Shown here: in pieces, positions 1-7,326 of the stretch
Position numbering within the stretch: the stretch's first letter is position 1
Layout: each line of letters starts with the position of its first letter
From: Actinokineospora inagensis DSM 44258
Lineage (GTDB): Bacteria > Actinomycetota > Actinomycetes > Mycobacteriales > Pseudonocardiaceae
Length of the DNA stretch: 57,680 nt
Reading direction: 5' to 3'
Assembly: GCF_000482865.1 (NCBI RefSeq)
Contig: NZ_AXWW01000053.1
Span: 1 to 57,680 of the forward strand
The notes under the pieces: generated by a model
Databases searched by the model: none
What the model was told of the DNA's origin: nothing
The model's input: the letters and a program-made list of their open reading frames with translations, nothing else
Program-made: the position numbers and the translations under genes

Positions 1-5
1 GTGTC

Positions 6-94
6 GTCGTCCCCGCGCAGGCGGAGCTGGTCCCCCGATGAGGTGGCGGTCGTGGATTGAGAGTCAGTCGTCCTCGCGTATGCGGGGCCGGGCT
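6..94. CRISPR. Degenerate terminal part of a type I-E-like CRISPR array
   Basis: Two related 28-base units start at 6 (GTCGTCCCCGCGCAGGCGGA...) and 67 (GTCGTCCTCGCGTATGCGGG...). They begin exactly 61 bases apart, the period of type I-E arrays (about 28-base repeat plus 33-base spacer). Both keep a short dyad (CCCCGC/GCGGAG and CCTCGC/GCGGGG). The GTCGTCCCCGCGC start resembles actinomycete I-E repeats. The units differ from each other at several positions, as terminal repeats often do. No cas gene is in the window; the rest of the array would lie left of base 1. Only two units are visible, so this remains tentative. Confidence 0.5.
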
Positions 95-156
95 GAGTGG
101 GCACGGCGGATATCGCTTGGGGCGGGTAGGGCGGGCGGTGTGGGTGGGGGGGGGGG

Positions 157-462
157 TTAGCGGCGGTGGGGGGTGTGCCAGATGAGGTGGGGGGTGAAGT
201 CGGGGTTGAGGGAGAGGAGGTGGAGGGCGGTTTCGGGCTTTTCGAGGCTCATGCGGAGGGGGTAGTGGGGGGAGACGATCTCGCAGCGGGGGCGGCGGCC
301 GCGGAATTTGAGGCCCCAGGCGATGATCTCGCCGTCGAAGGTGGTGCCGTATTGCTGGGCGATGGCGAAGAGGCGGGGGGCCGTGTCGGCGACCATGCGG
401 TCGAGGAGGGAGAGGAACTCGGGCTGGGTGGTGATTCGTCGCGGAATGTTGGCGTTCGGCAT
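157..462 (-). CDS. Small protein of unknown function, 101 aa
   Basis: I do not recognise a named family. The 101-residue product has no membrane segment or signal peptide, is fairly rich in Pro and Arg, and contains a compact central stretch (FDGEIIAWGLKFRGRRPRCE) that reads like a folded domain. The ATG at 462 is preceded by GAGGA at good spacing, which supports the start. It diverges from the XRE regulator at 598, and the shared 135-base gap holds an inverted repeat, so the two genes are probably co-regulated. Local DNA on the plus strand is extremely G-rich. It may be an accessory partner of the XRE/DUF397 pair, but that is inference. Confidence 0.6.
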   Translation of the reverse strand: MPNANIPRRITTQPEFLSLLDRMVADTAPRLFAIAQQYGTTFDGEIIAWGLKFRGRRPRCEIVSPHYPLRMSLEKPETALHLLSLNPDFTPHLIWHTPHRR

Positions 463-567
463 GCGGGGTCCTCAATGGGTGGTAATCGGGCCGGGGATTG
501 GGGTGTTTTCATCCGGTGGTGGGGCGCGCGGTAGCGTTTTGCGCGGGGGGTCAGGGAGATAGTAGGG

Positions 568-586
568 CATAATGCTGGGCATTATG
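568..586. promoter_or_regulatory. Inverted repeat in divergent promoter region
   Basis: CATAATG (568-574), a 5-base spacer, then CATTATG (580-586) form a perfect 7-base inverted repeat. Each arm reads CATAAT on one strand, close to a -10 hexamer, so the dyad could combine two divergent -10 elements with an operator for the XRE regulator at 598. It is an A/T-rich island in very G-rich DNA. Function is inferred from position. Confidence 0.45.
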
Positions 587-597
587 GCCAGCCCCGG

Positions 598-1476
598 GTG
601 GTCCGATCGGGTGAGTCTGCGGAAGTGAGGGTGCGAGTGCGACCGACTGTGCGCAGCAGGCGGCTCGGGGCGCGGTTGGCGGGGCACCGGGTGTACGCGG
701 GGCTGTCGGGGACCGAGGTGGCGGCTCGGATCGGGATTCACCAGGCGACGTGGTCGAAGATCGAGTCGGGGAAGACGAAACTGTCACCTGCGGTGTTGGT
801 GCGGGCGGTGGAGGTGTTGGGGATAGCGGGGGATGCTGCGGGGCAGCTTGAGTTGTTGCGGCGGAAGGCTGATGAGCCTGGGTGGTGGCAGAACTACGGG
901 GACATCCTGTCCGAAGCAGTACAGATGCTCATGGAGTTGGAGGCAGACGCGTCGTGGATACGGGTCTACGACGGGACGCTCGTTCACGGCCTTCTGCAGA
1001 CTCGCGAGTACGCGGAACGGGTGATCACAGCCGGATCGCCGCACATGCGCGTGGCGGATATTGACCGCTACCTGGATCTGCGGATGCGACGCCAGAAGCG
1101 CCTCAACGACGGGATGCGGCTGACCGCCGTTCTGGGAGAAGGCGCGATCCGCCAGCAGATCGGCGGCGGTGAGGTGCTGCGCGAGCAGTTGCGCCACATC
1201 TGCCAGGTCGTGAGCGAACAGGACGTCACGGTTCAGGTGGTGCCGTTCACCGCAGATGCCCATGCGGCACTGGGTGACTCGTTCGGGATCATCCAGTGGC
1301 CTGACGAGACTGATCCGCAAGATGCCGTCTATGTTGATGGCATGACCTCGTGGACCGTGCACGAGAACACCGGCGTGGTCCGCAGTTACCTCCACGCATT
1401 CGGTTCGGTGCAAGGCCAGGCCCTACCCCCACGAGAGTCGCTCGACCTCATCCGCGACGTGATCAAGGACCTGTGA
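598..1476 (+). CDS. XRE-family regulator with DUF5753 (Scr1-type) domain
   Basis: The 292-residue protein has an N-terminal helix-turn-helix (about residues 20-75; motifs LSGTEVAARIG and ATWSKIESGKTKLS) followed by the long C-terminal domain found in actinomycete XRE regulators (DUF5753; motifs GLLQTREYAERV and VQVVPFTADAHAALGDSFGI). This family is nearly always followed by a small DUF397 protein, as here, and the pairs behave as regulator/effector or toxin-antitoxin-like modules in development and antibiotic control. The GTG at 598 is used; a second in-frame GTG about ten codons on would remove only a variable tail. The stop overlaps the next start (TGATG), showing translational coupling. 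Confidence 0.85.
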   Translation: MVRSGESAEVRVRVRPTVRSRRLGARLAGHRVYAGLSGTEVAARIGIHQATWSKIESGKTKLSPAVLVRAVEVLGIAGDAAGQLELLRRKADEPGWWQNYGDILSEAVQMLMELEADASWIRVYDGTLVHGLLQTREYAERVITAGSPHMRVADIDRYLDLRMRRQKRLNDGMRLTAVLGEGAIRQQIGGGEVLREQLRHICQVVSEQDVTVQVVPFTADAHAALGDSFGIIQWPDETDPQDAVYVDGMTSWTVHENTGVVRSYLHAFGSVQGQALPPRESLDLIRDVIKDL

Positions 1477-1763
1477 TGATCCCTGCCTCCCCAACATCCG
1501 CTTGGCGCAAGTCCAGCTTCAGCAGCGCCACCGGTAGCTGCGTCGAGGTCGCCTGGCGCAAGTCCAGCTTCAGCACCGCCACCGGCAGTTGCGTCGAAGT
1601 TGCCTGGCGCAAGTCGAGCTTCAGCACCGCCACGGGCGACTGCGTCGAGGTCGGCCCGACCCCGCACGCCATGTTGATCCGTGACACCAAGAACCCCGAC
1701 GCGGGCAGCCTCACCATCCCCCACACGGCCTGGCCTGCCTTCGTCTCGCGCGTGGCTTCCTGA
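1476..1763 (+). CDS. DUF397 protein with triplicated N-terminal motif
   Basis: The 95-residue product is the DUF397 partner of the upstream XRE regulator. DUF397 proteins are usually about 60-70 residues and start with one W-R-K-S-S-F-S motif followed by C-V-E-V. Here the 17-residue unit AWRKSSFSxATGxCVEV is repeated three times in tandem (residues 9-59) before the usual C-terminal part (MLIRDTKNPDAGSLTI, then WPAFV). The ATG at 1476 overlaps the regulator's stop codon. The extra units could alter dosage or affinity in the regulator/DUF397 interaction. Confidence 0.85.
   Translation: MIPASPTSAWRKSSFSSATGSCVEVAWRKSSFSTATGSCVEVAWRKSSFSTATGDCVEVGPTPHAMLIRDTKNPDAGSLTIPHTAWPAFVSRVAS
1500..1652 (+). 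repeat. Three tandem 51-bp units inside the DUF397 gene
   Basis: Units at 1500-1550, 1551-1601 and 1602-1652 are each exactly 51 bases and nearly identical, encoding AWRKSSFS(S/T)ATG(S/D)CVEV. The frame is preserved. Low divergence suggests recent slippage or unequal recombination. Confidence 0.9.
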
Positions 1764-1764
1764 T

Positions 1765-2982
1765 CTACCCGAGTTGGTCGCGGCGGCGGGTCAGATACGC
1801 AATCTCGGCCGTATTGCCCGCCAAGGCGATGGCCTTGCCGTACGCCGCCCGTGATTCCTCGCTGCGGCCTACTCTGCGCAGCAGGTCGGCGCGGGTGGCG
1901 TGATAGGCGTGGTAACCGCCCAACTCCAGGCGGTCGATCAAGGCCAGGGCGACCTCCGGTCCATCAAGCTCAGCGACCGCGATAGCCCGGTTCAGGACGA
2001 TGATCGGCGACCCATCGATCCGTACCAACTGGTCGTACAGGGCCAGGACCTGGGACCAGTCGGTGTCGCGGGCGTCCCGAGCTGACGTGTGCACGGCGTT
2101 GATCGCGGCGAGGATCTGGTAGCGGCCGGGGGCGACCCCGGCCGCCAGGCGTTCGCGCACCAACTGGTGGCCCTCGGCGATCAACGCCGCATCCCAGGAC
2201 CCCCGGTCCTGGTCACCGAGGGCGATCAGTTCGCCGTCCGGGGACACACGAGCGGGGCGGCGGGCCTCGGTGAGGAGCATGAGGGCCAGCAGGCCCGCGA
2301 CCTCGCCGTCCTCCGGCAGAAGAGTGCGGATCAGGCGGGTGAGGCGGATCGCTTCCGTCGTCAGGTCGTGGCGCAGCGGGTCGGTGTCGGGGCCGGAGGC
2401 CAGGTAGCCCTCGTTGAAAACCAGGAACAACACCGTGAGCACGCTGGCGACGCGAGCGGGGAGGTCTTCGGCGGCGGGCACCCGGTACGGAATGCGGGCG
2501 GCTTTGATCTTGGCTTTGGCTCGGGTGATGCGCTGGCCCATCGCCGTCTCCGCCACCAGGAACGCGCGGGCGATCTCGGGGACGGTCAGGCCGCCGACCA
2601 TACGCAGGGTCAACGCCAAGCGGGCCTCCACCGCCAAAGCAGGGTGACAACAGGTGAAGACCAGCCGGAGCCGGTTGTCGTCGATGACGCCTGGCGCGTC
2701 GGGTGAGTCGTCGTGCATGAGCTGGGCCTCCTTCTGCTTGTCGTCGCGCTTGTTCTCGCGTCGGATGCGGTCGATGGCTTTGCGGTTCGCCGTGGTGGTC
2801 AGCCAGGCACCGGGGTTGGGCGGCACACCGTCGGCCCGCCAGTGTTCGACAGCGGTGGCGAACGCTTCCGCCGCCGCTTCCTCGGCGATGTCCAGGTCGC
2901 CGAAGCGCCTGGTCAGGGCGGCGACCACCCGGGCCCACTCGTCGCGGTGGGCCCGGGTGACCGCCAGCTCCGCGTCGCTCAT
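1765..2982 (-). CDS. ECF42-type RNA polymerase sigma factor with long C-terminal extension
   Basis: A 405-residue ECF sigma factor. Region 2 lies at about residues 10-75 (FGDLDIAEEAAAEAFATA; TTANRKAIDRIRR) and region 4 at about 100-160 (LRLVFTCCHPAL; LTVPEIARAFLV; MGQRITRAKAKI). The rest is the TPR-like extension (DUF6596) that defines group ECF42. The start is the ATG at 2982: it overlaps the stop of the upstream YCII gene (ATGA), and a longer reading would run antisense-like through that gene. ECF42 factors are typically co-located with YCII/DGPF proteins and lack an anti-sigma factor, as here. The nature of the signal is unknown. Confidence 0.9.
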   Translation of the reverse strand: MSDAELAVTRAHRDEWARVVAALTRRFGDLDIAEEAAAEAFATAVEHWRADGVPPNPGAWLTTTANRKAIDRIRRENKRDDKQKEAQLMHDDSPDAPGVIDDNRLRLVFTCCHPALAVEARLALTLRMVGGLTVPEIARAFLVAETAMGQRITRAKAKIKAARIPYRVPAAEDLPARVASVLTVLFLVFNEGYLASGPDTDPLRHDLTTEAIRLTRLIRTLLPEDGEVAGLLALMLLTEARRPARVSPDGELIALGDQDRGSWDAALIAEGHQLVRERLAAGVAPGRYQILAAINAVHTSARDARDTDWSQVLALYDQLVRIDGSPIIVLNRAIAVAELDGPEVALALIDRLELGGYHAYHATRADLLRRVGRSEESRAAYGKAIALAGNTAEIAYLTRRRDQLG

Positions 2983-3302
2983 TGGAACGGCCGTACTTCG
3001 ATCTTCCGGTCGCAGGCCTTCGAGGCCTCGGCGGCGAGCTTGAGCGCGACGTCCAGGTCGGGGGCCTCCCAGATCCACACGCCCGCCAGGTACTCCTTCG
3101 ACTCGATGAAGGGTCCGTCGGTGAGCACCGGCTGGTCACCCCGGTTGTCGACGACCGTGGCCGCGTCGGTGTCGGCGAGCCCACCCGCGAAGACCCAGTA
3201 GCCGTCGGCGATCAGTCGCTCGTTGAACTCGCTGATGGCGGGCTGGCGGTCGGTGCTGCCGGGGTCGCTCTTGTCGTCGATGACGGAAACCAGGTACTGC
3301 AT
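2979..3302 (-). CDS. YCII-related (DGPF) protein
   Basis: The 107-residue product matches the YCII/DGPF family: MQYLVSVIDD start, central DGPFIESKEYLAGVWIWEAP and a C-terminal EVRPF. DGPF proteins are small ferredoxin-like-fold proteins linked to ECF42 sigma factors; their catalytic role, if any, is unclear. The ATG at 3302 has a GGAGAGG ribosome site. The stop overlaps the sigma-factor start by four bases, so translation is coupled and the protein is probably a partner or sensor for the sigma factor. Confidence 0.88.
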   Translation of the reverse strand: MQYLVSVIDDKSDPGSTDRQPAISEFNERLIADGYWVFAGGLADTDAATVVDNRGDQPVLTDGPFIESKEYLAGVWIWEAPDLDVALKLAAEASKACDRKIEVRPFQ

Positions 3303-3334
3303 CTGAAGATCCTCTCCGGTGGTGGTGGGTTCGG

Positions 3335-3946
3335 TCAGGCCGCGTACCGGGGGCGCCCGGCGGGCCGGTAAGTCTGGATCGCGACGCCGTTCGAGTCGAC
3401 CCGAGACTCGACCAGGTCGAGCGCGAGGTCCGGGCCGTTCGCCGGGAACAGGCGGGTGCCCTGGCCGAGGACCACCGGGACCACGATCAGGGTCAGCTCG
3501 TCGACCAGGTTGTTCGCCAGCAGCCACCGGACCACCGTGCCACTGCCGTGGACCTGCAGCTCACCGCCGGGCTCGGCCTTCAGGTCGGCGATGGCGGCGG
3601 CGTCGGGCAGGACGGTGGTGCCCGACCAGGCCGGGTCGGTGAGGGTGGTCGACGCGACGTACTTGGGGCGGGTGTTGAGCGACTTCAGGACGGGCTCCCA
3701 GCCGGGGGCGTCCTCGACCGTCATGGTGCCCCACGAGCCCGCGAACAGGTCGAAGGTGCGCCTGCCGAACAAGAACGCGTCCGCACGCTGGTAGTACTCG
3801 TTGATGAACGCCGTGGTGTCCTGGTCGCCCACGCCCCGAGCCCAGCCGCCACGGTCGAACCCGTTTCGGCGGTCCTCGGCCGAGGCGCCGCCGTTGCCCT
3901 GGACGACTCCGTCGAGGGTGATCTGGGTGTTGGTGGTGAGCTTCAT
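3335..3946 (-). CDS. Dihydrofolate reductase-family (RibD C-terminal-like) protein
   Basis: The 203-residue product has the RibD-C/DHFR-like pattern: TLDGVVQGNG near the N-terminus, ADAFLFGRRTFDLFAGSW, then YVASTTL and LQVHGSGTVVRWLLANNLVDELTL-type motifs with VVPVVLGQGTRLF near the end. Such proteins are probably NADPH-dependent reductases, though actinomycete paralogues are rarely characterised. The ATG at 3946 follows AGAGGA. It lies 32 bases upstream of the YCII gene in the same direction, so the three genes likely form one operon headed by this enzyme, perhaps the target of the ECF42 factor. Confidence 0.85.
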   Translation of the reverse strand: MKLTTNTQITLDGVVQGNGGASAEDRRNGFDRGGWARGVGDQDTTAFINEYYQRADAFLFGRRTFDLFAGSWGTMTVEDAPGWEPVLKSLNTRPKYVASTTLTDPAWSGTTVLPDAAAIADLKAEPGGELQVHGSGTVVRWLLANNLVDELTLIVVPVVLGQGTRLFPANGPDLALDLVESRVDSNGVAIQTYRPAGRPRYAA

Positions 3947-4014
3947 CGTTCCTCTGTCTCGGTGGTTCCACCCCTGCTACGAACGTCCCCGACTCGATCC
4001 GACAAGGGTTGGGA

Positions 4015-4060
4015 GTGACCTGGGTCACGTGAGTTCACATGGGCTCGGGCAGGACTCGTC
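4015..4060 (+). promoter_or_regulatory. Probable ECF41-type promoter plus flanking palindrome
   Basis: GTTCACA (4033-4039), a 17-base spacer and CGTC (4057-4060) resemble the published ECF41 promoter (TGTCACA, about 16-17 bases, CGTC), ending eight bases before the ATG at 4069. Just upstream is the dyad GTGACC-TG-GGTCAC (4015-4028). Because the downstream operon encodes an ECF41 factor, this is probably its autoregulated promoter. Confidence 0.55.
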
Positions 4061-4068
4061 TTGGGAGC

Positions 4069-5172
4069 ATGGACAACATCGTGGTGCTGGGTGCGGGATA
4101 CGCGGGTATGACGGCCGCCGTGGGGATCGCGGGGCGAGGGCAGCGGGTCACGCTGGTCAACAACGGGGCGCGGTTCACCGAACGGCTCCGGTTGCACCAG
4201 GTGGCGGCGGGGCAACAGTTGCCGAAGCTGAGCATCCCCGAGCTGCTGGACGGTACGGGGGTCGAGTTCGTCGACGGCTGGGTTGGCGGGATCGACCTGG
4301 CGGCCCGGACGGTGCGGGTGGGTGAGCGGGTCATCGGGTACGACCGGCTGGTCTACGCGCTCGGCGGGGTGCCGGACACGGCCGGGGTGCCCGGGGTCGA
4401 GGAGTACGCGTTCACGCTGGATCAGGCGGAGGCGGTTCAGGTCACCGACACGGTGGTGTGCGGGACCGGGCTGACCGGGGTGGAGACGGCGGCCGAGCTG
4501 GCTGAGGCGGGACACCGGGTCGTGCTGGTGGGCCGGGCTGAGCCGGGGGCGGAGTTGAACGCCAAGGCCAGGGCGTACCTGCAGCGGGTGCTCGGCGAAC
4601 TGGGCGTCGAGGTGCGGCGCGGTGAGGTCGTCAAGGTGCTGCGGGACGAGGTGGTCCTGGACAGCGGCGAGACGATCAGCACCGGTCAGGTGATCTGGGC
4701 CGGTGGGGTGCGCGGGTCGGAACTGGCCAGGGCGGCGGGGCTTGAGGTGGACGAGCTCGACCGGGTGGTCACCGACGCGGCGCTCAGGTCGGTGTCACAC
4801 CCGGAGGTGTACGCGGTCGGGGACGCGGCGGCGGTCCGGCAGGAGTTCGGGGTGCTGCACGGGACCTGCCAGAGCGGGATGCCGACGGGAGTGCACGCGG
4901 CGACGTCGATCGTGCGGGAACTGCGCGGCAAGGCGCCAAAGCGGTTCCGGTTCGGATACCTGCACGCCCCGGTGAGCCTGGGACGCAGGCACGCGGTCGT
5001 GCAGTTCACCCGGCCGGACGGGACGGCCAAGCGGGCGTGGTTGTCGGGGCGGGTGGCGGTTTGGTACAAGGAGACGGTGAGTTCGGCGCCGTGGCCGTCG
5101 TTCCGGCGGATGGTGAAGGTGCCCGCGTCGGGGACGGTCGCGTGGCGGCGGGGTGGGCGGTACACGCGATGA
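4069..5172 (+). CDS. FAD-dependent pyridine nucleotide-disulphide oxidoreductase (NDH-2-like)
   Basis: The 367-residue protein has an N-terminal dinucleotide motif (VVLGAGYAGMTAAVG), a second NAD(P)-binding motif at about residue 127 (VVCGTGLTGVETAAELAEAGHRV) and the FAD-binding ATG-type motif near the C-terminus (VYAVGDAA). It resembles NADH dehydrogenase type II-like enzymes but is a little short and has no clear membrane anchor. The ATG at 4069 has GGGAG upstream. Its stop overlaps the next gene (ATGA). ECF41 factors are typically encoded beside a carboxymuconolactone decarboxylase, oxidoreductase or epimerase (COE) gene; this is the oxidoreductase partner and the likely regulatory target. 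Confidence 0.88.
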   Translation: MDNIVVLGAGYAGMTAAVGIAGRGQRVTLVNNGARFTERLRLHQVAAGQQLPKLSIPELLDGTGVEFVDGWVGGIDLAARTVRVGERVIGYDRLVYALGGVPDTAGVPGVEEYAFTLDQAEAVQVTDTVVCGTGLTGVETAAELAEAGHRVVLVGRAEPGAELNAKARAYLQRVLGELGVEVRRGEVVKVLRDEVVLDSGETISTGQVIWAGGVRGSELARAAGLEVDELDRVVTDAALRSVSHPEVYAVGDAAAVRQEFGVLHGTCQSGMPTGVHAATSIVRELRGKAPKRFRFGYLHAPVSLGRRHAVVQFTRPDGTAKRAWLSGRVAVWYKETVSSAPWPSFRRMVKVPASGTVAWRRGGRYTR

Positions 5173-6044
5173 GTGTGTTCGACGAGCACCGGAGCCTGCT
5201 GTTCTCGGTGGCGTACCGGCTGTTGGGGTCGGCGGCGGACGCGGAGGACGCGGTGCAGGACGCGTGGGTGCGGTGGGCGGGTACGGACCACGAGCAGGTT
5301 CGGGATGTCAAGGCGTACCTGGTGCGGATTGTGTCCAATGTGGCCATGGACCGGCTGCGGTCGGTGCAGCGGCGTCGGGAAACGTATGTGGGGCCGTGGT
5401 TGCCGGAACCGATCCTCACTGAGTCCACTTCGGATTTCGGCGACTCCGTGTCGCAGGCGTTGCTGGTGGTGTTGGAGTCGTTGAGTCCGTTGGAGCGGGC
5501 GGTGTTCGTGCTGAAGGAGGCGTTCGGGTTCTCGCACCGGGAGATCGCGGAGGCGGTCGACCGGTCCGAGGACACCGTGCGGCAGGCGGCTTTGCGCGCC
5601 AAGAACCACGTGCAGGCGCGACGGCCTCGGTTCCACCAGGACAAAGCCAGGCAGCGGCGCGCGACCGAGCAGTTCATCGCGGCGGCGGCCGGTGGGGACA
5701 TCAACTCGCTGATGGGGTTGCTGGCCCCGGACGTGGCACTGTGGACCGACGGTGGTGGCAAGGTGCGGCAGGCGATGCGACCGGTCTTCGGGGCGGACCG
5801 GGTCGCGGCGTGGTTCGCCGGGATCGCGGACCGGCCGTACCAGGGGATCATGCCCGCCGACATGACCGCGGAGGTCGTGGAACTCAACGGCGGGGCGGGA
5901 ATCGTGTTCAGCGGCGGTGGCCGGGTGATCGCGACCCTGACCCTCGACCTGGACGAAACCGGTCAGGTAGCCGCCATCCACAACGTGGCCAACCCGGACA
6001 AGCTGACCGATGTCACCAACCGGAAGATCCACCCGATGGGTTAG
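5169..6044 (+). CDS. sigJ: ECF41-family sigma factor (SigJ-like)
   Basis: A 291-residue ECF sigma factor with region 2 (about residues 5-70; FSVAYRLLGSAADAEDAVQD), region 4 (about 110-160; LSPLERAVFVLKEAFGFSHREIAE) and a fused SnoaL-like C-terminal domain. All three ECF41 signature motifs are present: WLPEP in the linker, DGGGK in the SnoaL domain and NPDKL near the end. In this group the C-terminal domain replaces a separate anti-sigma factor and can both activate and restrain the factor. The start is fixed by the ATGA overlap with the oxidoreductase. The symbol follows the mycobacterial SigJ relative. Confidence 0.92.
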   Translation: MSVFDEHRSLLFSVAYRLLGSAADAEDAVQDAWVRWAGTDHEQVRDVKAYLVRIVSNVAMDRLRSVQRRRETYVGPWLPEPILTESTSDFGDSVSQALLVVLESLSPLERAVFVLKEAFGFSHREIAEAVDRSEDTVRQAALRAKNHVQARRPRFHQDKARQRRATEQFIAAAAGGDINSLMGLLAPDVALWTDGGGKVRQAMRPVFGADRVAAWFAGIADRPYQGIMPADMTAEVVELNGGAGIVFSGGGRVIATLTLDLDETGQVAAIHNVANPDKLTDVTNRKIHPMG

Positions 6045-6070
6045 GGGCCCGCCTGGAACATTGGCCGGGT

Positions 6071-6097
6071 CTCGACCTGCCCACGTTCCGGGTCGAG
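6071..6097 (+). terminator. Hairpin after sigJ
   Basis: CTCGACC (6071-6077) pairs with GGTCGAG (6091-6097), about 27 bases after the sigJ stop. No T-run, as is usual in actinomycetes. Confidence 0.4.
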
Positions 6098-6381
6098 CCG
6101 CTAAGACTGTGTCCATTGTGGTGGCGGGTCGTTGTGGTGATCGTGGTTGAGGGGCGTTGATCGCGGATCGCCCGTCAGGTTTGTGGCCGGCGCGGTCGTT
6201 GTTGCCGTCCTTGGAGGGTGCACCCGCAGGGTGGTGGCAACAGAACATGGCCGATGAGGATGTGCTCGCCGCGAGCGTGTAGGTGCTGGTGTCCGGGTGC
6301 GCGGGGTGGGGCTGCTGCCGAGTTTCGGTGCGGCGAGATCGGCGGTGCACCGCCGATTCCCGCCACCGCGTTGGGCACGGG
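6098..6381. other. Intergenic region without a recognisable gene
   Basis: Short open frames here have no recognisable motif. The string GACTGTGTCC at about 6105 resembles the outer end of some actinomycete IS5-like elements, but I find no matching far end or transposase motif, so no IS is called. The region separates two converging operons. Confidence 0.35.
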
Positions 6382-7326
6382 CTAAGCGAACATCTCCGTC
6401 AAGCGGTCCTGGGCGTCGGTGGAGGCGCCGAGTTGGTCGAGGCCGAGGCGGGCGGCGCCGACGACCGGGGGGTTTTCGGCGATCACCAGGTGGGCCAGGG
6501 GGGCGCGTTCGGCGTAGCCGAATTCCAGGGCGGTCATCAGGCTTGGGGCGCCGCCGGTCAACACTCCGCCGCCAAGGACTACGTCGACCGGGGTGGTCAG
6601 CAGGTCCAAACGGGACAGGATGGAGCAGCCCAGGGCGCAGACCTCGTCGACCAGGCGGGCGACCAGGGACTCGGCGACCGGGTCGGGGAAGGTCAGCAGG
6701 GGTGGGGTCAGTTCACCCAGGCGGGCGCGGGGGATTTCGCCGCGGTGGATGGCGATGGCCACGTCGGTGGCGGTGTCCGCCTCGAAATGCGAACTGACCA
6801 GGGACACCAGCGAGGTGGCGGGGCCGCGGCCGTCCTCGGCGCGGACGGCGTGCCAGAGGACTTCCTCGCCGAGGTGTTGGCCGCCGCCCCAGTCGCCGGT
6901 CAGGCGGCCGAGGGCGGGGAAACGGGCGACCCGCCCGTCAGGGCCGATGCCCGCGGCGTTCACGCCGGCGCCGCAAACAACCGCGACGCCCCAGCGGGTG
7001 GTTCCGGCGCGCAGCAGGGCGAAGGTGTCGTTGCCGATCTCGACCGTCGAGCCGATGGAGCGCCGCAGGAACTCGTCGCGCAGGGCGGTTTCCTCCTCGG
7101 GGAGGTCGGCCCCGGCCAAGTACGCGGCGACGTGGTCGGCGTACGGGGGGTTGGTGCCCAGCACCGACGCGGCGGTGCGGTAGACGACGTCGACGGCGGC
7201 CTCGACGCCGACGGTCTGGGGTTCGAAACCGGGGCCCCGGCCCCGCGCCAACAGGGTGCCGTCGGCGCGGAGCAGGGCGATGTCGGTCTTGCTGTTGCCG
7301 CCGTCGACCGCGAGGAGCGTCTTCAT
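6382..7326 (-). CDS. N-acetylglucosamine kinase-like (BadF/BadG/BcrA/BcrD ATPase family)
   Basis: The 314-residue product begins with the ASKHA phosphate-1 loop (LLAVDGGNSKTDIALL), has the adenosine/phosphate-2 region (VVCGAGVNAAGIGPDG) and the GDWGGGQHLGEE motif typical of N-acetylglucosamine kinases, then VVLGGGVLTGG. It probably phosphorylates an imported amino sugar at O6 with ATP. It is last in the operon: its ATG overlaps the GH4 stop (ATGA). Together with the DasR-type site upstream, this suggests GlcNAc or chitobiose as substrate; a glucosidic substrate cannot be excluded. Confidence 0.8.
   Translation of the reverse strand: MKTLLAVDGGNSKTDIALLRADGTLLARGRGPGFEPQTVGVEAAVDVVYRTAASVLGTNPPYADHVAAYLAGADLPEEETALRDEFLRRSIGSTVEIGNDTFALLRAGTTRWGVAVVCGAGVNAAGIGPDGRVARFPALGRLTGDWGGGQHLGEEVLWHAVRAEDGRGPATSLVSLVSSHFEADTATDVAIAIHRGEIPRARLGELTPPLLTFPDPVAESLVARLVDEVCALGCSILSRLDLLTTPVDVVLGGGVLTGGAPSLMTALEFGYAERAPLAHLVIAENPPVVGAARLGLDQLGASTDAQDRLTEMFA

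Noticed and set aside
4686-6350. Minus-strand open frame of about 554 codons over sigJ
   Set aside because: The plus strand has sigJ with all ECF41 motifs; the antisense reading is His/Arg/Pro-rich without any fold signature.
6098-6381. Possible IS5-like insertion remnant
   Set aside because: Only a short end-like string; no paired terminal repeat, target duplication or transposase motif.
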